Counted from the stretch's first letter, positions 1-9,456 are shown. The stretch: 64,000 bases of DNA from Hahella sp. CCB-MM4 (GCF_002260525.1 NZ_MRYI01000001.1:620001-684000); one strand, 5' to 3'. Numbers and translations: made by a program. The notes: a model not told the origin generated them from the letters alone.

Positions 1-2
1 CC

Positions 3-2081
3 AGGTTGATCAGTGACTATCTGGAAAACGGAGCCAAGGACCTGACGGTCATCATCCCCCCAAGGGACAATCAGCCAAGCCCCTATCTGGTGGTGCTTAA
101 AGCCGTCTCGGCACAGACGTTTACAGACTGGAACACAGACATCCGGTTCGAAAGTGCGGGCTATGTGGTTCTGGTTGCCCGCCTTGATGATTTGATTGCG
201 CAAACAGAGAAAGCGCGTATCGGTCAGTCCGGCAAGCTCTACATGGTATCTGGAGAAGGGGAACGATATGCCACAGGAATTCGTCAGGATGAATCCCTGG
301 CTCCAATTTTACAGGCAGCCCTGACACTCGGCCCCACAGCCACGGCTATCAATGTGGGCGGGAACAGCTATCTCGCAGGCAATACACAGGTCATGGATAA
401 TCTGCACATCGCCGCTATCTGGCCCATGGCGGAGCTCAGAGAGAGTGCCATCGATATCGCCCGGCAAATATCCTGGCTGACGCTGGTCATTACATCCGCC
501 ATTATTGTCCTGCTGATGATCGTGGTGCACAGCCTGCTGATAAAACCCATCGCCTCTCTGACAGATTTCACCCGCTCCATGAGCCGCTCCCGGATGGAAG
601 TGGGAGAAAAGGAACACCTTCAATACCGACACATGCTGGCCCGCAAAGACGAATTCGGCGAACTTGCACAGGCATTCCGGGAACTTGATGGAAATCTACG
701 CGCTTCGAACCTGAAGCTCAGTTACATCGCTTACCACGACAACCTTACAGGACTGGCAAACCGCCACACGTTCGGTGTGTTCCTGCAGAAAACCATCTCC
801 GCAGCCAAACGTCACGATTACAAGGTCGCCTTGCTCTATATCGACATTGATGGTTTTAAACAGGTCAATGACACATTGGGGCATGAAGCGGGAGACAAAA
901 TATTACGGGAGATTGCCGATCGTCTTAACAGCGTACTGCGTGGAGAAGACATCGTGGCAGACTTTGCGAGCTACTCGCAACATATCACCTCAACCAAAGT
1001 ATCACGCATTGGCGGCGACGAGTTTGCCATTGTGATTAATCACCTACAGCAGTCAAAACATGCCGGAACCATTGCTGAACGCTTGATTACCACCATGCAA
1101 CCTCCTTTTTACCTGGGTAAGGACAACTTTCAGCTCGGAGCTTCCATAGGTATCAGTCTCTATCCTAACAACGGTTCAGATGCCCAGGAGCTTCTCAAGT
1201 GTGCAGACATCGCGATGTATCAGTCCAAGCGCAAAGGGCGCAATCGCTATGAGTTCTATGACAAGAGCATTGATGAGGAGGCATTCCGCAAGCATAAACT
1301 GACCCAGGACCTGAGACTGGGCATCCAGACCCATCGGCTGGAACTTCACTATCAACCGCAGATTCGCATTAAAGACGAACAGACCGTCGGCTACGAAGCT
1401 CTGCTAAGGTGGCATCATCCCGAGGAGGGATTTATCTCCCCTTCCGAATTTATTCCACTGGCGGAAGAATCCGGCCTGATCAGTCAGGTTGGAGAATATG
1501 TCGTCCAGGAAGTCTGTCGCCAATACCGGGAGTGGCTTGACCAGGGAGTAGCGCCTCGACGAATTGCCGTGAACGTTTCTCCATTCCAGTTCTCAGAGAA
1601 TTGTACGATGGCGGAGTTTATCTCCCGAACTTTAAATGAATATGATCTTCCTGGAAATATTCTGGAACTGGAGATCACGGAAACCGCCATCATGCAGTCT
1701 AACCGGATTCAGATGGCCCAGCTGGAAGCCCTGAAAGATCTTGGATTGAGCATATCCATGGACGATTTCGGTACAGGTTACTCCTCCCTTGCTTCCCTCA
1801 GGGATTTACCCATCGATCAACTCAAGATCGATAAATCCTTCGTACAGCGCATAGAAAATGATCCTCAGGGCCAGGGCATTATCAAAGCAATTATCGCCAT
1901 GGCCAGGGAATTGAAAATCGAAGTTGTGGCTGAGGGCGTGGAGACCAAAGAGCAACTATTTTTCCTGAAACAACACGCATGCGGCGTTGTGCAAGGCTAT
2001 TATTTCAGCAGACCTCTTAATGCTGATGCCACCTTCACTTACCTGACTCACCAAAACTCCCTATCCGACCGCATAGGCTAG
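3..2081 (+). CDS. GGDEF/EAL c-di-GMP protein with HAMP linker, 5' end cut by window
   Basis: This is a membrane sensor that probably makes and/or degrades cyclic-di-GMP. The frame is open to the window edge, so the true start lies outside and the sensory domain is incomplete. Counting from base 6: the rest of an extracytoplasmic dCache-like region (1-150), a membrane helix (about 155-178), a HAMP-like linker (to about 232), a diguanylate cyclase domain with GGDEF at 336-340, and a phosphodiesterase domain with EAL at 464-466 and DDFGTG from 586. Both signature motifs are intact, so both activities are possible. About 15 extra residues sit just before the GGDEF motif, and no RxxD inhibitory site is in the usual place. 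A dyad hairpin overlaps the stop codon. Domain calls are secure; the net direction of activity is unknown. Confidence 0.93.
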   Translation, partial: RLISDYLENGAKDLTVIIPPRDNQPSPYLVVLKAVSAQTFTDWNTDIRFESAGYVVLVARLDDLIAQTEKARIGQSGKLYMVSGEGERYATGIRQDESLAPILQAALTLGPTATAINVGGNSYLAGNTQVMDNLHIAAIWPMAELRESAIDIARQISWLTLVITSAIIVLLMIVVHSLLIKPIASLTDFTRSMSRSRMEVGEKEHLQYRHMLARKDEFGELAQAFRELDGNLRASNLKLSYIAYHDNLTGLANRHTFGVFLQKTISAAKRHDYKVALLYIDIDGFKQVNDTLGHEAGDKILREIADRLNSVLRGEDIVADFASYSQHITSTKVSRIGGDEFAIVINHLQQSKHAGTIAERLITTMQPPFYLGKDNFQLGASIGISLYPNNGSDAQELLKCADIAMYQSKRKGRNRYEFYDKSIDEEAFRKHKLTQDLRLGIQTHRLELHYQPQIRIKDEQTVGYEALLRWHHPEEGFISPSEFIPLAEESGLISQVGEYVVQEVCRQYREWLDQGVAPRRIAVNVSPFQFSENCTMAEFISRTLNEYDLPGNILELEITETAIMQSNRIQMAQLEALKDLGLSISMDDFGTGYSSLASLRDLPIDQLKIDKSFVQRIENDPQGQGIIKAIIAMARELKIEVVAEGVETKEQLFFLKQHACGVVQGYYFSRPLNADATFTYLTHQNSLSDRIG

Positions 2082-2112
2082 GGTCTGTTGACGTTTCGCC
2101 ATCAGACCCTAG
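2078..2112. terminator. Dyad at the end of the GGDEF/EAL gene, terminator-like
   Basis: Perfect 10-bp inverted repeat, arms CTAGGGTCTG (2078-2087) and CAGACCCTAG (2103-2112), with a 15-nt loop. It overlaps the stop codon. There is no T-run after it, so it is either a Rho-assisted end or a repeat element. The loop start (TCTGTTGACGTTTCG) nearly matches another dyad at 39945. Confidence 0.5.
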
Positions 2113-2266
2113 AGCTAAAACCTAACTTTTGTTAGATTACATCCCGCTTTTCTACCTTCCAGGGTCAGTTGACGACCAGGGTGAACATGAATTTCACACG
2201 GAATGTCGGCACACCCTGGAAGACTCTTCCATCGGGAACACTGTTTAAAGTTAAACTGGATTACGT

Positions 2267-3256
2267 ATGTTAATTGCAATTGCCGCCGTTGTGGTTGGTT
2301 TGGTTATTCTGGTCTGGAGTGCAGATCGTTTTGTAGACGGAGCTGCTGCAACAGCGAAACACCTGGGTATGTCATCCCTGCTTATCGGCATGGTGATTGT
2401 GGGCTTTGGAACCTCCGCCCCAGAAATCGTTGTGTCTGTACTGGCTTCTTCCCAGGGAAATCCCGGTCTGGCCCTCGGTAATGCATTGGGTTCGAACATT
2501 ACCAATATCGCATTAATCCTGGGTGTGACAGCCGTCATCAGCCCAATCGTGGTTCAATCAAACATTATTCGCAAGGAACTCCCTCTCCTGATAGCCATCA
2601 GCGCCCTTACCGTGCTTCTACTGGTCGACGGTGAAATTACCCGTAATGACGGCATCGTGCTCCTGGTAGTTTTCCTCGCCGTCATGGGATGGAGTATCTA
2701 CACCGGCATGAAAGGCGGCGATGATATTCTCGCGGGAGAAATGGAGCAGGAACTTAGCCAGGAACACATGAGCCTCAAACTGGCACTCTTCTGGTTGATA
2801 TTCGGTCTGCTGCTTCTGGTGGCAAGCTCTAGATTGTTGGTATGGGGAGCCGTGGATATCGCAACCAGCCTGGGAATTTCAGATCTCATCATCGGTCTGA
2901 CTATTGTTGCTATTGGCACGTCATTACCGGAGCTTGCCTCTTCCATCGCCGCCACCCGCAAGGGAGAGCACGATCTCGCCATCGGCAATGTGATCGGTTC
3001 CAATATGTTCAATACCCTCACTGTTATTGGTATCGCCGGGGTGATTCACCCACTGGGCGTCGACACGGATGTGCTATACCGAGATTTACCTGTCATGGGT
3101 GTGTTGACGCTGCTGTTACTGGTATTCAGCCACGGTTTTGGCAAACAGGGCCGTATCAGCCGTAAGGAAGGTGTTGCACTGCTGCTCGCGTATAGTGGTT
3201 ATACACTCTGGTTGGTGCAGTCGGCGATGCAACAGGCCATACATCATACCGTTTAG
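2267..3256 (+). CDS. CaxA/YrbG-type calcium/sodium antiporter
   Basis: Inner-membrane cation exchanger of the Ca2+:cation antiporter family, expected to move Ca2+ out against Na+ or H+. The 329 residues hold two homologous halves. The first has GFGTSAPE (about 46-53) followed by an LGSN motif; the second has AIGTSLPE (about 215-222) followed by an IGSN motif. These duplicated acidic alpha-repeat motifs are the ion-binding signature of the family. The rest is strongly hydrophobic, about ten membrane helices, with a charged loop near residues 160-170 between the halves. Length is normal for YrbG. ATG 2267 follows a 185-base gap containing the upstream dyad and another inverted repeat (2176-2183/2212-2219). 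It appears to be a single-gene unit. Confidence 0.93.
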   Translation: MLIAIAAVVVGLVILVWSADRFVDGAAATAKHLGMSSLLIGMVIVGFGTSAPEIVVSVLASSQGNPGLALGNALGSNITNIALILGVTAVISPIVVQSNIIRKELPLLIAISALTVLLLVDGEITRNDGIVLLVVFLAVMGWSIYTGMKGGDDILAGEMEQELSQEHMSLKLALFWLIFGLLLLVASSRLLVWGAVDIATSLGISDLIIGLTIVAIGTSLPELASSIAATRKGEHDLAIGNVIGSNMFNTLTVIGIAGVIHPLGVDTDVLYRDLPVMGVLTLLLLVFSHGFGKQGRISRKEGVALLLAYSGYTLWLVQSAMQQAIHHTV

Positions 3257-3794
3257 ACGATTCTCGTCTCATTTTACTCTCATTAAAGATCAGAGGCTCT
3301 TTCACAGGAGTAGTCAAGACAGGATCTCTTCCGCCACTGAGGCGGAAGAGTTAGTCTCAACCATTCATTAATCATTCTCCTGAAAGAATTTTGCCATTTA
3401 TGGCTAACGCTCAAATTTCAGGGACAATCTGCAACATCCGTTTTCAGCTCCCTTCCAGAAATTTCACATATCTGAGTTCTGCCGCTAAAAAAAATTATTT
3501 GGCATGACTTCTCGACCAATTTACGGCAATAATCTCTAAAGGCTTGAATTTAAAGCACTCTGCCTCCATCTAAGGCGATATAGTTACATTAAGATGCTTC
3601 CATATTAATTTTTTTTATCTTCAATTGAGGATGATTTCTGGAAAAATGTGGAAAGTCGGACAATTATTATCCTGAACATCATCTGAAAAAGCCGCTATCT
3701 CGTAACGGTAGATAGCGTTCAATCTAAGTGGCTTCTACGTGGTTTGTTACTGGATTGATCACTGGTATTGGTCAGAAAAGGTGAAACTGCTGCC
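3257..3794. other. AT-rich intergenic region, no gene seen
   Basis: About 540 bases without a convincing reading frame. It holds a hairpin at 3326-3350, then a markedly AT-rich stretch (about 3480-3670) unlike the surrounding coding DNA, and a second dyad CGCTATCT/AGATAGCG (3693-3700 and 3710-3717, 9-nt loop) 78 bases before the next start codon. The AT-rich part could be a promoter region or an old insertion boundary. Confidence 0.6.
3326..3350. terminator. Hairpin after the antiporter gene
   Basis: Perfect 10-bp stem CTCTTCCGCC / GGCGGAAGAG with a 5-nt loop, 70 bases after the antiporter stop codon. The T-run that follows is weak (TTAGTCTC), so termination is likely but not certain. Confidence 0.55.
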
Positions 3795-4391
3795 ATGGGA
3801 ATAACAGTATTTAAAGATAGCAACGACAGCTCACGCACCTATCTTCGTATCACCAGAGCCATTAACGGCCGCGAACAACAGCGTTATGTTCGGGTCGATG
3901 GGCCATCCAAGGCGGCGATGAAACGCGCCATGAAAGAGGCAAAGGAAATTGACCAGCGCCTACAGCAATGGCAAACAGCAGTGCGTGAACTCATCGCGCT
4001 TAGTGGCGATAATCTGATACACGAAGATGGCACAGTCGTTGGACTGCAACTGCAAACCCGTCATCGGGAAGGCCGCAAGCCGGCAACCGAATTCAAAATA
4101 CGGGTCAAGCTGCCGGACCGTAAGCCCCTGTTTAAATCAGTCTCTGTTGATAAACACGGGTTTGATGAAGCTTACGAACTTGCTATAACAAGGATTTGTG
4201 AGCTACGCGGACTGTCTGATCAGTCTGAGGCATTCGACAAACTGTTGCAGTGTGAAGATGCCTATCTGGATAAGTATGACGTTCCGACACATTTGTTGGA
4301 AGAAGTCAGCAAATCCGGGAAAGCCCGCAAGAAAACCAAAGACGAAAAAGGTTGGATTGGTCAGCTCACGGGCTTTCTGAGGAGTAGATAG
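3795..4391 (+). CDS. Unknown protein with AP2/arm-type DNA-binding-like segments
   Basis: I do not recognise this 198-residue protein. ATG 3795 is chosen over TTG 3768 because AAAGGTGA lies about 11 bases upstream. The N-terminal third (TYLRITR...QQRYVRV, then a charged helix) resembles the arm-type DNA-binding domain of tyrosine recombinases. A central stretch (TEFKIRVKLP... then GFDEAYELAITRICELRG) follows the strand-strand-strand-helix pattern of AP2 domains. The C-terminus is basic (KARKKTKDEKG). No catalytic recombinase residues are present, so it would be a stand-alone DNA-binding protein if the resemblance holds. It follows an AT-rich gap and its 3' end overlaps the convergent MscS gene by 26 bases. 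The gene is real by composition; the function is a weak inference. Confidence 0.6.
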   Translation: MGITVFKDSNDSSRTYLRITRAINGREQQRYVRVDGPSKAAMKRAMKEAKEIDQRLQQWQTAVRELIALSGDNLIHEDGTVVGLQLQTRHREGRKPATEFKIRVKLPDRKPLFKSVSVDKHGFDEAYELAITRICELRGLSDQSEAFDKLLQCEDAYLDKYDVPTHLLEEVSKSGKARKKTKDEKGWIGQLTGFLRSR

Positions 4392-5226
4392 GTAACGGCA
4401 ATGGCGACGGTGCAGGCTCCATATCGCGGCCGGGCCGCTTGATGTTTTGTGCCTGGAAGAGAGCTTCTGTGCGGATCACAATATCCGACTGAAATGCTTT
4501 TTCGAAATGCACATCAAATACGTATGCCTTTGCCCTCAACCTGATAGCAAGGCGGTCTGACAGTGGATGTTCGGACACCGTGAACGCCACCGGCTTTTTC
4601 AAGTAGATATAGCGGCTGGTAATCAGGACTTCATGCACCAGATCCTGAGCCAGCTTCAGATCCGCATCCAGAGCCAGATAGAAATCCGTCACCACCATCA
4701 TATCCATGGCTCCGGCATTCCCTGAAGACACCACTTCGGTAATAAACCGGGAGTTGGGAATGGTCACGGTATTGTCATCCAGGGTGGTAATTCTCACCGA
4801 ACGCAGACCGATACTAACGATTTCGCCGTAGACATCTCCGAAACTGACTCGATCCCCGACTTGAAATGGGCGGTCAAACAGCAGCATCAACCCGGCGATC
4901 AGGGAGGCAGCCACATCCTTCAGGGCAAAACCTACCGCCACAACCGCACTTCCTCCCAGGGCCAGCATCAATTCATGAGGAGGCTGTAGTATCCCCACAA
5001 TCAGGGCATACAACCCTCCCAGATACCAGATAAAGCTGAATAAGGTGACGGTCTGCAGTATGACAAAGCGATGACCGGGCAGTGACTCCATCAGTTTTTG
5101 CGCTAAATGGCGAACCAGACGGTTTACCACCCAAAGAAACAGTGCCCCCAGCAAAAACAAAGTGAGTTTGGCGGGGTCCAGCACGGTCCCCAGGATTTCA
5201 AGTTGATCTACCGCCTTGCTATCCAT
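4366..5226 (-). CDS. MscS-family mechanosensitive channel
   Basis: Small-conductance mechanosensitive channel homologue in the inner membrane, 286 residues, equal in length to E. coli MscS. There are three N-terminal helices (about 19-38, 57-80, 88-118). The pore-lining helix has the Gly/Ala-rich pattern GGSAVVAVGFALKD starting at residue 91, followed by DRPFQVGDRV and the beta domain with TIPNSR at 155-160, all typical of the family. It starts 12 bases after the stop of the ATPase gene 5239-7980 and is almost certainly co-transcribed with it, which suggests the channel is gated or controlled by that ATPase. Its 3' end overlaps the convergent gene by 26 bases. Confidence 0.93.
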   Translation of the reverse strand: MDSKAVDQLEILGTVLDPAKLTLFLLGALFLWVVNRLVRHLAQKLMESLPGHRFVILQTVTLFSFIWYLGGLYALIVGILQPPHELMLALGGSAVVAVGFALKDVAASLIAGLMLLFDRPFQVGDRVSFGDVYGEIVSIGLRSVRITTLDDNTVTIPNSRFITEVVSSGNAGAMDMMVVTDFYLALDADLKLAQDLVHEVLITSRYIYLKKPVAFTVSEHPLSDRLAIRLRAKAYVFDVHFEKAFQSDIVIRTEALFQAQNIKRPGRDMEPAPSPLPLPIYSSESP

Positions 5227-5238
5227 TGTTGCTTTCCT

Positions 5239-7980
5239 CTAGCTGTAAACCATGTTTTTTCGGCTCAGATGGGTAATGACAGAGCCATACCATAGCGGTG
5301 TTATGCGCCAACGACCGCCGGCATCCGTCCTGACCACCCCCTGATCAAGACAGGCTGTCATGGTTTGTTCCACTGACAATAACGACAGCGTCGTCACCAA
5401 TGCCAGCTCTTCATGGTTAAGCGCCTTATGAGTTACCAGTGCCAGTAAGATAAAGCAGGCATCCAGAGACAGCGAAGACAAAAATGTTGCCGCAGGACGC
5501 TGGGGAAGAGCAATCACCACATCCCGCCCTTCGTAACTGGCGGCTCCCAACCAAAGATGCAGGGCCATTTCCGGGTTACCACCACTAAGCTCCCACAACA
5601 GATTAAATACCCGGGTATCAGCCGCCCGGAATGAAGATGCTTCCGTTCCGGCCATTGCCGATAGAAGCAAATCATCATATTGCAGCTTCCTGCGGGAAGC
5701 ATGATGACGGGATAAAATCAGCTTGCGCATCTCACTCGCGGTCCAACGCGGCATACTGACAGCATGAGTGAACGGATGCTCATGCCGGAATACCCGGCAA
5801 AGGTAATGCCAGCTCGGGCCATGCATGATCACCAAATAGAAAACATGGGGATTGCGTCTGTGCAACGTCTTGAACAGTTCACGCACACCGTCAAAATATC
5901 CGGTCTGGGCAAGTAAGAGATTTTCCGTCTGGTCGATCACCACCAGGCGCTTTTCCTGCTGGCCGTTCGATTCATCCGGTAAGCCTTTCTCATGCTCCTC
6001 AAGCATCAAACGGACATCTTCCGAGGTACAGGTCTTCGCCCTGACATCCATCCATTGAACCAGCCACTGGGAATGGTGACGGACCAGTTGCCGTATGAGA
6101 TGGGTCTTACCCGCGCCATGCTCTCCATGTAGTAACAGCACATTATCTTGTTGATGCCCTTCAAACCATCGGCTTACGGGCTCAGTGATCAGCGTCAGTG
6201 TCTGCTCCAGAGTGATCAGAGGCTGTTCCTGCTCGTCACGCTCCAGCAACCAATATCGGTAGGACTTCTCCAGAAATGGGTTAAGCTCCGCGTCTTTCTC
6301 TTCTTCATCGCTACCTATGGCGGTCTCCAGGCGCAATCGAAGCAGTCGCAGGGACAATGTCCGGTAATTTTCAAACTGAGATAATTTGCCGTGAAGACTC
6401 AGTACAAGATCCCGCAACTGGGCCAGGACAAACAGAGCGGGCCAAAACAGCAGCAGCCAGGGTTTCCTCAAACCGGCCTCCGCGACAGCAGCTTTAGCTG
6501 GTGCCAGCTGGTGAGCGATAAATTTTTCCGTGATTGGCGAGTACTGTCTCAGAGTGACAATCAAGAGCCCCCACATCAATACACTCAGCGTCACTTGCAG
6601 CAGGCTGTGCAGCATCCCTCCGCCGGCGACGGCTGTCAGTTGCAGAAGTGCCCATCCCACAACCGCCGCCACAGAAAACCGGCCGGCCCGATCGTGCATC
6701 CTGGAAGCCCCTGACTGGGAAACAAACTGGTCCACCCTGGAGTGCATACGGGCCAGTAACCACTCACTGAGCACCCGTACAGCCCGGAACAGGGCATAAA
6801 CCACCCCCAGGGGGGCAAGCAGACGGAAAATATGCCAGTGGGAGGGGGCCAGCATGCTCACATATACCGCCAGTCCCCAGATAACCAGCCAGGCGGCATT
6901 GGGTTTGATAACCCATACCAGAGAGTTAAGAATCCGCATACTGGGACCATGCCCCAGCCTGCTCAACATCCGACGCTGAAGGTGAGCCACTCCTTTGGTG
7001 GAGAGCGTGGCCAGTCTCAACATGAAGACAATGGCCACAATCAGCATAATCAGCTGCATTGACCAAGCTGAATACAACGCCACAAGATGACCCTGGGTAC
7101 TGGCGGTTTCGTGCTCAAACTGCATATTTTCAAAAAAGCGCATGAGCAGAACCGGCATCAGCCAGTGTAATTCCCGGGAGATATCTTCCAAGGCCAGATC
7201 CGGCTGCTCCAGCATGGTATCCAAGCCATCGTTGTTGAGAGCCAGATTGTGGTAATACACCGCGATGGTTTTTAACACCTGCACCGCAGATTCAATGTCG
7301 TCAGCCATATTCTTTAGCTGAGCATCAGCGTCTATCGGCACCGGTGCAACACTGTCAGGCAAGGTCATGATTTCACGCCAGAGAGAATCGGCTGCAGCAA
7401 CAGTGACAGGTCCCGAGCTGAGACGCTGAGCTAACTGACCACTAAGCTGCTGCCACTGCTGGGTAAGGTGGCGAAGGGAGGTAATATCGGGCACAGCGGC
7501 GTCAGAGGACTGTAGTTGCATCACCCAGCCACTGCTGCCGGACCAGTGGTGAAAAAGGCTTTCAAGAGCCGCCAGTTGGCTCGACGGCAATCTCAGCCAG
7601 TGCTCCCTGATGGAAACGACATCCCGCCTCAACGGAACCAGTTGTCCCTGAACCTCAGTGATATCGTCAGCCAGCTTTTCACATTCGACGGCTTCAAAGG
7701 GCACATTAACCCCCTGTGCGGACAGGGCAGCCATATAGGCTCTGCGAGAGGTCATGTCATCCAAAGCGAATGGAAACAAGTGGGCACGTTGAAATGTCAG
7801 CGGTATTTTACCCTGACGGATAGCCACAAAGCTCTGCTGTGCGGTGATAAGTTGTTGCTGCTCTGCTTTAAGGCTTTGCAGTTGAAGGTTTGCATCCTTG
7901 CAGTCAGCACGTCCGGCCCCGGCAACAAGAAAACACGTCACCATAACCAGGATCTGAAGGACCAACATGCGGTATCGCAT
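5239..7980 (-). CDS. Exported-start, multi-membrane-helix protein with C-terminal AAA-like ATPase domain
   Basis: A 913-residue protein that I cannot assign to a named family. ATG 7980 is chosen because it begins a clear signal peptide (hydrophobic core, then AGAGRA-D near 26); ATG 7992 is the alternative, and longer starts would overlap the GST gene. Order: signal peptide; a periplasmic alpha-helical region of about 270 residues with coiled-coil character; about six to seven membrane helices (roughly 305-550); then a cytoplasmic ATPase with Walker A GEHGAGKT (619-626) and Walker B LVVID (679-683); then a winged-helix-like tail. The layout of a big helical periplasmic sensor plus many membrane segments recalls MscK/MscM, but the channel is a separate gene 12 bases downstream. 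I infer an ATP-dependent regulator of that channel. Confidence 0.8.
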   Translation of the reverse strand: MRYRMLVLQILVMVTCFLVAGAGRADCKDANLQLQSLKAEQQQLITAQQSFVAIRQGKIPLTFQRAHLFPFALDDMTSRRAYMAALSAQGVNVPFEAVECEKLADDITEVQGQLVPLRRDVVSIREHWLRLPSSQLAALESLFHHWSGSSGWVMQLQSSDAAVPDITSLRHLTQQWQQLSGQLAQRLSSGPVTVAAADSLWREIMTLPDSVAPVPIDADAQLKNMADDIESAVQVLKTIAVYYHNLALNNDGLDTMLEQPDLALEDISRELHWLMPVLLMRFFENMQFEHETASTQGHLVALYSAWSMQLIMLIVAIVFMLRLATLSTKGVAHLQRRMLSRLGHGPSMRILNSLVWVIKPNAAWLVIWGLAVYVSMLAPSHWHIFRLLAPLGVVYALFRAVRVLSEWLLARMHSRVDQFVSQSGASRMHDRAGRFSVAAVVGWALLQLTAVAGGGMLHSLLQVTLSVLMWGLLIVTLRQYSPITEKFIAHQLAPAKAAVAEAGLRKPWLLLFWPALFVLAQLRDLVLSLHGKLSQFENYRTLSLRLLRLRLETAIGSDEEEKDAELNPFLEKSYRYWLLERDEQEQPLITLEQTLTLITEPVSRWFEGHQQDNVLLLHGEHGAGKTHLIRQLVRHHSQWLVQWMDVRAKTCTSEDVRLMLEEHEKGLPDESNGQQEKRLVVIDQTENLLLAQTGYFDGVRELFKTLHRRNPHVFYLVIMHGPSWHYLCRVFRHEHPFTHAVSMPRWTASEMRKLILSRHHASRRKLQYDDLLLSAMAGTEASSFRAADTRVFNLLWELSGGNPEMALHLWLGAASYEGRDVVIALPQRPAATFLSSLSLDACFILLALVTHKALNHEELALVTTLSLLSVEQTMTACLDQGVVRTDAGGRWRITPLWYGSVITHLSRKNMVYS

Positions 7981-8063
7981 TACACTACCCATAGGCTTCG
8001 AGAATAATCCAGTCAAACTGCTCCATCTTACATAATCGCCATAGTTGCCGCGGACAGACGACA

Positions 8064-8708
8064 CTACAAGCCGATCTCTTCCCGTTCGATGACTTCCGAC
8101 TCTTCTGTCGCCATGCGCAGCCACTCCTGCATGTTCGCATCCTCCAACTGCCATTCCACATAACGCTGAGACAACTCGGACAGTTGTATGTTGTAGGAGT
8201 CAAATCGGAAGACCACTGGCGCAAACATGGCATCGGCGATAGACCACTCACCAAACAGACCGCCCATCCGGGGTTGTCTTTGTAGACATTCATTCCAAAG
8301 ACGGTCGATACGGGAAATATCATTGGCAAGTTCATTACTGAGAGCCACTTTTCGGTCTTGGGCCCGGCAGTTCATCGGCAAGGCCTGGCGTAAAGCCATA
8401 AACCCGCTGTGCATCTCGGCGCTGACGGCTCTGGCCAAAGCTCTGTCTAAGGCATTTTCCGGCCACAGGCCTGGTACTTTCTCTGCCACATATTCAGCAA
8501 TGGCCAGGGAGTCCCAGACGGTCAGCTCCCCATCAATAAGAACCGGAACCCGACCGGCATCAGAGAATCGATATATTTGGTCACGATAACCGGGGGTATC
8601 CAGGGCGATACATTTTTCTTCGAAATCCATACCGCTATGACGCAGCACCAACCATGCCCGAAGCGACCAGGAAGAATAATTCCTATTACCAATTACCAGT
8701 GTCATCAT
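8064..8708 (-). CDS. Glutathione S-transferase family protein
   Basis: Cytosolic GST-fold enzyme of 214 residues. The N-terminal thioredoxin-like half starts with NRNYSSWSLRAW, has the cis-proline segment GRVPVL and the glutathione-contacting WDSLAIAEYVAE. The all-helical C-terminal half has GLFGEWSIADAMFAPVV, the N-capping-box motif of the family. The serine pair in NYSSWS suggests a zeta/YfcF-like rather than tyrosine-type active site. The substrate is unknown. ATG 8708 has AGGA about 10 bases upstream; the adjacent ATG 8705 is an alternative. It lies about 80 bases upstream of the ATPase gene and may be the first gene of that unit. Confidence 0.9.
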   Translation of the reverse strand: MMTLVIGNRNYSSWSLRAWLVLRHSGMDFEEKCIALDTPGYRDQIYRFSDAGRVPVLIDGELTVWDSLAIAEYVAEKVPGLWPENALDRALARAVSAEMHSGFMALRQALPMNCRAQDRKVALSNELANDISRIDRLWNECLQRQPRMGGLFGEWSIADAMFAPVVFRFDSYNIQLSELSQRYVEWQLEDANMQEWLRMATEESEVIEREEIGL

Positions 8709-8925
8709 TGTAGTTTATCCTGTTCGAATCGTATTCCCTTGGGGCGAGTTGGCCGGTAAGGTGGAGAACCATTCCTTATAAACGTACCATTATCGGTGTC
8801 GGCAACCTAAAATAACACTAAAGGAACTTGATCGCCTGCTTCAGATACTCATGCCACTACATGCTGAGAATTTGTAGCTATTATTAGAGGATGCAAGCTT
8901 TACACGAATAATATCAAGGGTACCA

Positions 8926-9438
8926 ATGCCTAAACCTATTAACCGCCACATCCTGTTTTTGATATTTTTGCTCATGGCCAGCCTGTCGGCCTTGTCAGCA
9001 CCGCTGGAGTCACCGGCCGGCCGTATTTTACTGACGGTCAGTGGAAAGGTTTCCAATACAAATACCGACGGTGCAGCAGAGCTGGACCTGACGATGCTGG
9101 ACAGCCTGCCTCAATTTTCGATTACCACTTCAACTCCCTGGTATGATGCTCCACGGAAGTTTACCGGGCCTCTGGCCAGAGATCTGGTAAAACTGCTCGG
9201 TGCAAGTGGAGAACAGGTTAAGGCGACAGCCTTGAATGATTACAGTATCAACATTCCATTGGAGGATTTCGAAAAGTTCGATGTGGTACTGGCAACCAGA
9301 ATTGACGGAAAAACCATCAGTGTGCGGGAAAAAGGGCCGATTTTTGTGATTTACCCATTTGACGACCATACTGAGCTGGTCAGCGAAACCTATTATCAAC
9401 GATGCATCTGGCAATTAGATCGCCTTTCTTTTCAATAG
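8926..9438 (+). CDS. Periplasmic molybdopterin-oxidoreductase-fold protein, PruR-like
   Basis: A 170-residue exported protein with a signal peptide (about 1-25, ending LSALSA). The mature part resembles the small sulfite-oxidase-fold (molybdopterin-binding) domain: LTVSGKVSNTN..., a middle FTGPLARDLVKLLGA, and the late segment KGPIFVIYPFD. It is far too short to be a complete oxidoreductase. Proteins of this type include PruR of Agrobacterium, a periplasmic pterin-binding protein that controls the membrane protein DcpA. Here the gene lies 18 bases upstream of a membrane histidine kinase, so a ligand-binding partner role is the natural inference. The fold assignment is by pattern only. Confidence 0.72.
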   Translation: MPKPINRHILFLIFLLMASLSALSAPLESPAGRILLTVSGKVSNTNTDGAAELDLTMLDSLPQFSITTSTPWYDAPRKFTGPLARDLVKLLGASGEQVKATALNDYSINIPLEDFEKFDVVLATRIDGKTISVREKGPIFVIYPFDDHTELVSETYYQRCIWQLDRLSFQ

Positions 9439-9456
9439 ATCAATGGAGTGCCAACT

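Noticed and set aside
7981-8154. Longer N-terminus for the ATPase gene
   Set aside because: It would overlap the GST gene and put a charged, unconserved stretch before the signal peptide.
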